Positions 63,135 to 64,000 of a DNA stretch of 64,000 nucleotides are shown piece by piece (position 1 is the stretch's first letter; every line of letters begins with the position of its first letter). A program made the position numbers and the translations under genes. The notes below the pieces were generated by a model, which did not search any database, was not told where the DNA came from, and saw only the letters and a list, made by a program, of their open reading frames with translations. The stretch spans positions 124,001-188,000 of the forward strand of contig JADJGZ010000005.1 of assembly GCA_016707785.1 (NCBI GenBank), read 5' to 3'. The stretch is from Bacteroidales bacterium (lineage in GTDB: Bacteria; Bacteroidota; Bacteroidia; Bacteroidales; UBA4417).

Positions 63135-64000
63135 CTATCCTTTAAGGAGTTTAAGCATAGCAGAACCTATATCAGCAGGTGAATCGACCACCGTAATTCC
63201 GCATTCACGCATAATTTCTTTCTTTGCTTCAGCTGTATCTGCTTTTCCACCAACGATGGCACCTGCATGGCCCATTGTACGACCTTTTGGAGCTGTAGCA
63301 CCTGCAATAAATCCTACTACAGGTTTCGTTCCATGATCCCTGACATAATAGGCTGCTTCAGCTTCCATCGAACCGCCGATTTCACCTATCATAACAATTC
63401 CTTCAGTTTCAGGATCATTCATGAATAATTCCATAGCGTCTTTTGTGGTGGTCCCGATAATTGGGTCTCCCCCAATTCCAATGGCAGTTGTCTGTCCTAA
63501 ACCAGCTTTAGTCAGCTGGTCAACAGCCTCATAAGTAAGGGTGCCAGAACGTGAAACTATTCCAACTACTCCCTTTTTGTGAATAAAGCCAGGCATAATA
63601 CCTACTTTAGCTTCATCCGGAGTAATAACACCAGGGCAATTGGGACCAACAAGCCTGCAATCCAGGTTGTCGACATATTCCTTTGCCTGAAGCATATCCT
63701 TTACAGGAATTCCTTCAGTGATACATACGATCACTTTGATACCGGCTGCTGCTGCTTCCATAATTGCATCTGCAGCAAAAGCGGGCGGTACAAAAATAAT
63801 GGAAACATTAGCCTGTGTTGAGGTTACTGCATCTTTCACCGTATTGAAAACAGGACGTCCCAGGTGCATTTGCCCTCCTTTTCCCGGAGTAACGCCACCT
63901 ACTACATTGGTTCCATAATCAATCATTTGGGAAGCATGGAAAGTCCCTTCACTTCCGGTATATCCCTGGACCAGAATCCTGGAATCTTTATTTACAAGTA
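63135..64000 (-). CDS. sucD: Succinate--CoA ligase [ADP-forming] subunit alpha, cut by the right edge
   Basis: About 288 residues are visible and the frame continues past base 64000, so the true start lies outside. Before the first Met at 63926 the frame codes DSRILVQGYTGSEGTFHASQ, the conserved opening that binds CoA. Other marks are GVTPGKGG, NCPGVITP (about 118), GIVSRSGTLTYEA (about 145) and RTMGHAGAIV, whose His is the phosphorylated catalytic residue. The enzyme makes succinate and ATP or GTP from succinyl-CoA in the TCA cycle. sucC probably lies upstream, outside the window. The 3' end is complete and followed by a hairpin terminator. Confidence 0.95.
   Translation of the reverse strand, partial: LVNKDSRILVQGYTGSEGTFHASQMIDYGTNVVGGVTPGKGGQMHLGRPVFNTVKDAVTSTQANVSIIFVPPAFAADAIMEAAAAGIKVIVCITEGIPVKDMLQAKEYVDNLDCRLVGPNCPGVITPDEAKVGIMPGFIHKKGVVGIVSRSGTLTYEAVDQLTKAGLGQTTAIGIGGDPIIGTTTKDAMELFMNDPETEGIVMIGEIGGSMEAEAAYYVRDHGTKPVVGFIAGATAPKGRTMGHAGAIVGGKADTAEAKKEIMRECGITVVDSPADIGSAMLKLLKG

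Overview
The window reads as one piece of a Bacteroidota chromosome, most likely from an uncultured Bacteroidales-like lineage. This rests on three things: proteins with type IX secretion C-termini and Bacteroidota-only families (DUF4783, DUF7948/SBBP plus Ig-like repeat adhesin, DUF5723-TSP3-OmpA, the 1,400-residue glycogen synthase/phosphorylase fusion); near absence of Shine-Dalgarno sites; and many upstream -7 boxes of the Bacteroidota form TAnnTTTG. The DNA is AT-rich throughout. I see no tRNA, rRNA, CRISPR array, insertion sequence or phage gene.

Layout. 1-6128: a very large secreted repeat protein on the minus strand, cut by the left edge and broken in the middle by a frame change that coincides with about 50 missing residues of one repeat unit. 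6129-8343: a very AT-rich patch with a GT2 glycosyltransferase and a frameshifted FkbM methyltransferase. 8344-16900: conserved housekeeping (YihY, nadC, DUF4783, rlmH, rdgB, ddl, an orphan PASTA protein, a T9SS protein, an RluD-type synthase). 16962-20675: a tightly overlapping five-gene minus-strand operon coding for a LolA-fold exported protein, a YidD domain behind a signal peptide, two paralogous TPR proteins ending in a PGSG(Q/K)IYAG(N/D)WK(D/N)G membrane domain, and a helical-repeat protein. This is my best candidate for an undescribed system. 20848-22041: two small envelope proteins. 22300-30706: futalosine-pathway menaquinone genes (mqnE, mqnD, mqnB) interleaved with a secreted Lys-C-like protease, then alkaline phosphatase, an MFS carrier and prmC.

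30901-41779: an OmpA-type outer-membrane protein, a HIT hydrolase, an EamA exporter, YigZ, dnaA with a consensus promoter and a textbook terminator, an orphan hybrid histidine kinase, a low-molecular-weight phosphatase, a threonine dehydratase and an RsmI-like methylase. 41806-49084, minus strand: SlyD, PBP1A, Ste24-type protease, a VWA membrane protein and a DUF3108/TapB-like exported protein. 49258-50929: DUF438-hemerythrin-PAS protein and a DUF2249 protein, probably linked in redox, O2 or NO sensing. 51065-51811: fabG, with a degenerate heptamer inverted repeat in its probable leader.

52130-61196 is a glycogen locus on the minus strand: debranching enzyme, GT4 glycosyltransferase, GH57 amylase, then the synthase/phosphorylase fusion, so synthesis, debranching and phosphorolysis of storage alpha-glucan are encoded together. 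61517-62959 is a beta-helix lipoprotein, and the right edge cuts sucD of the TCA cycle, whose terminator is visible. Function calls rest on motif recognition by eye; no database search was possible.
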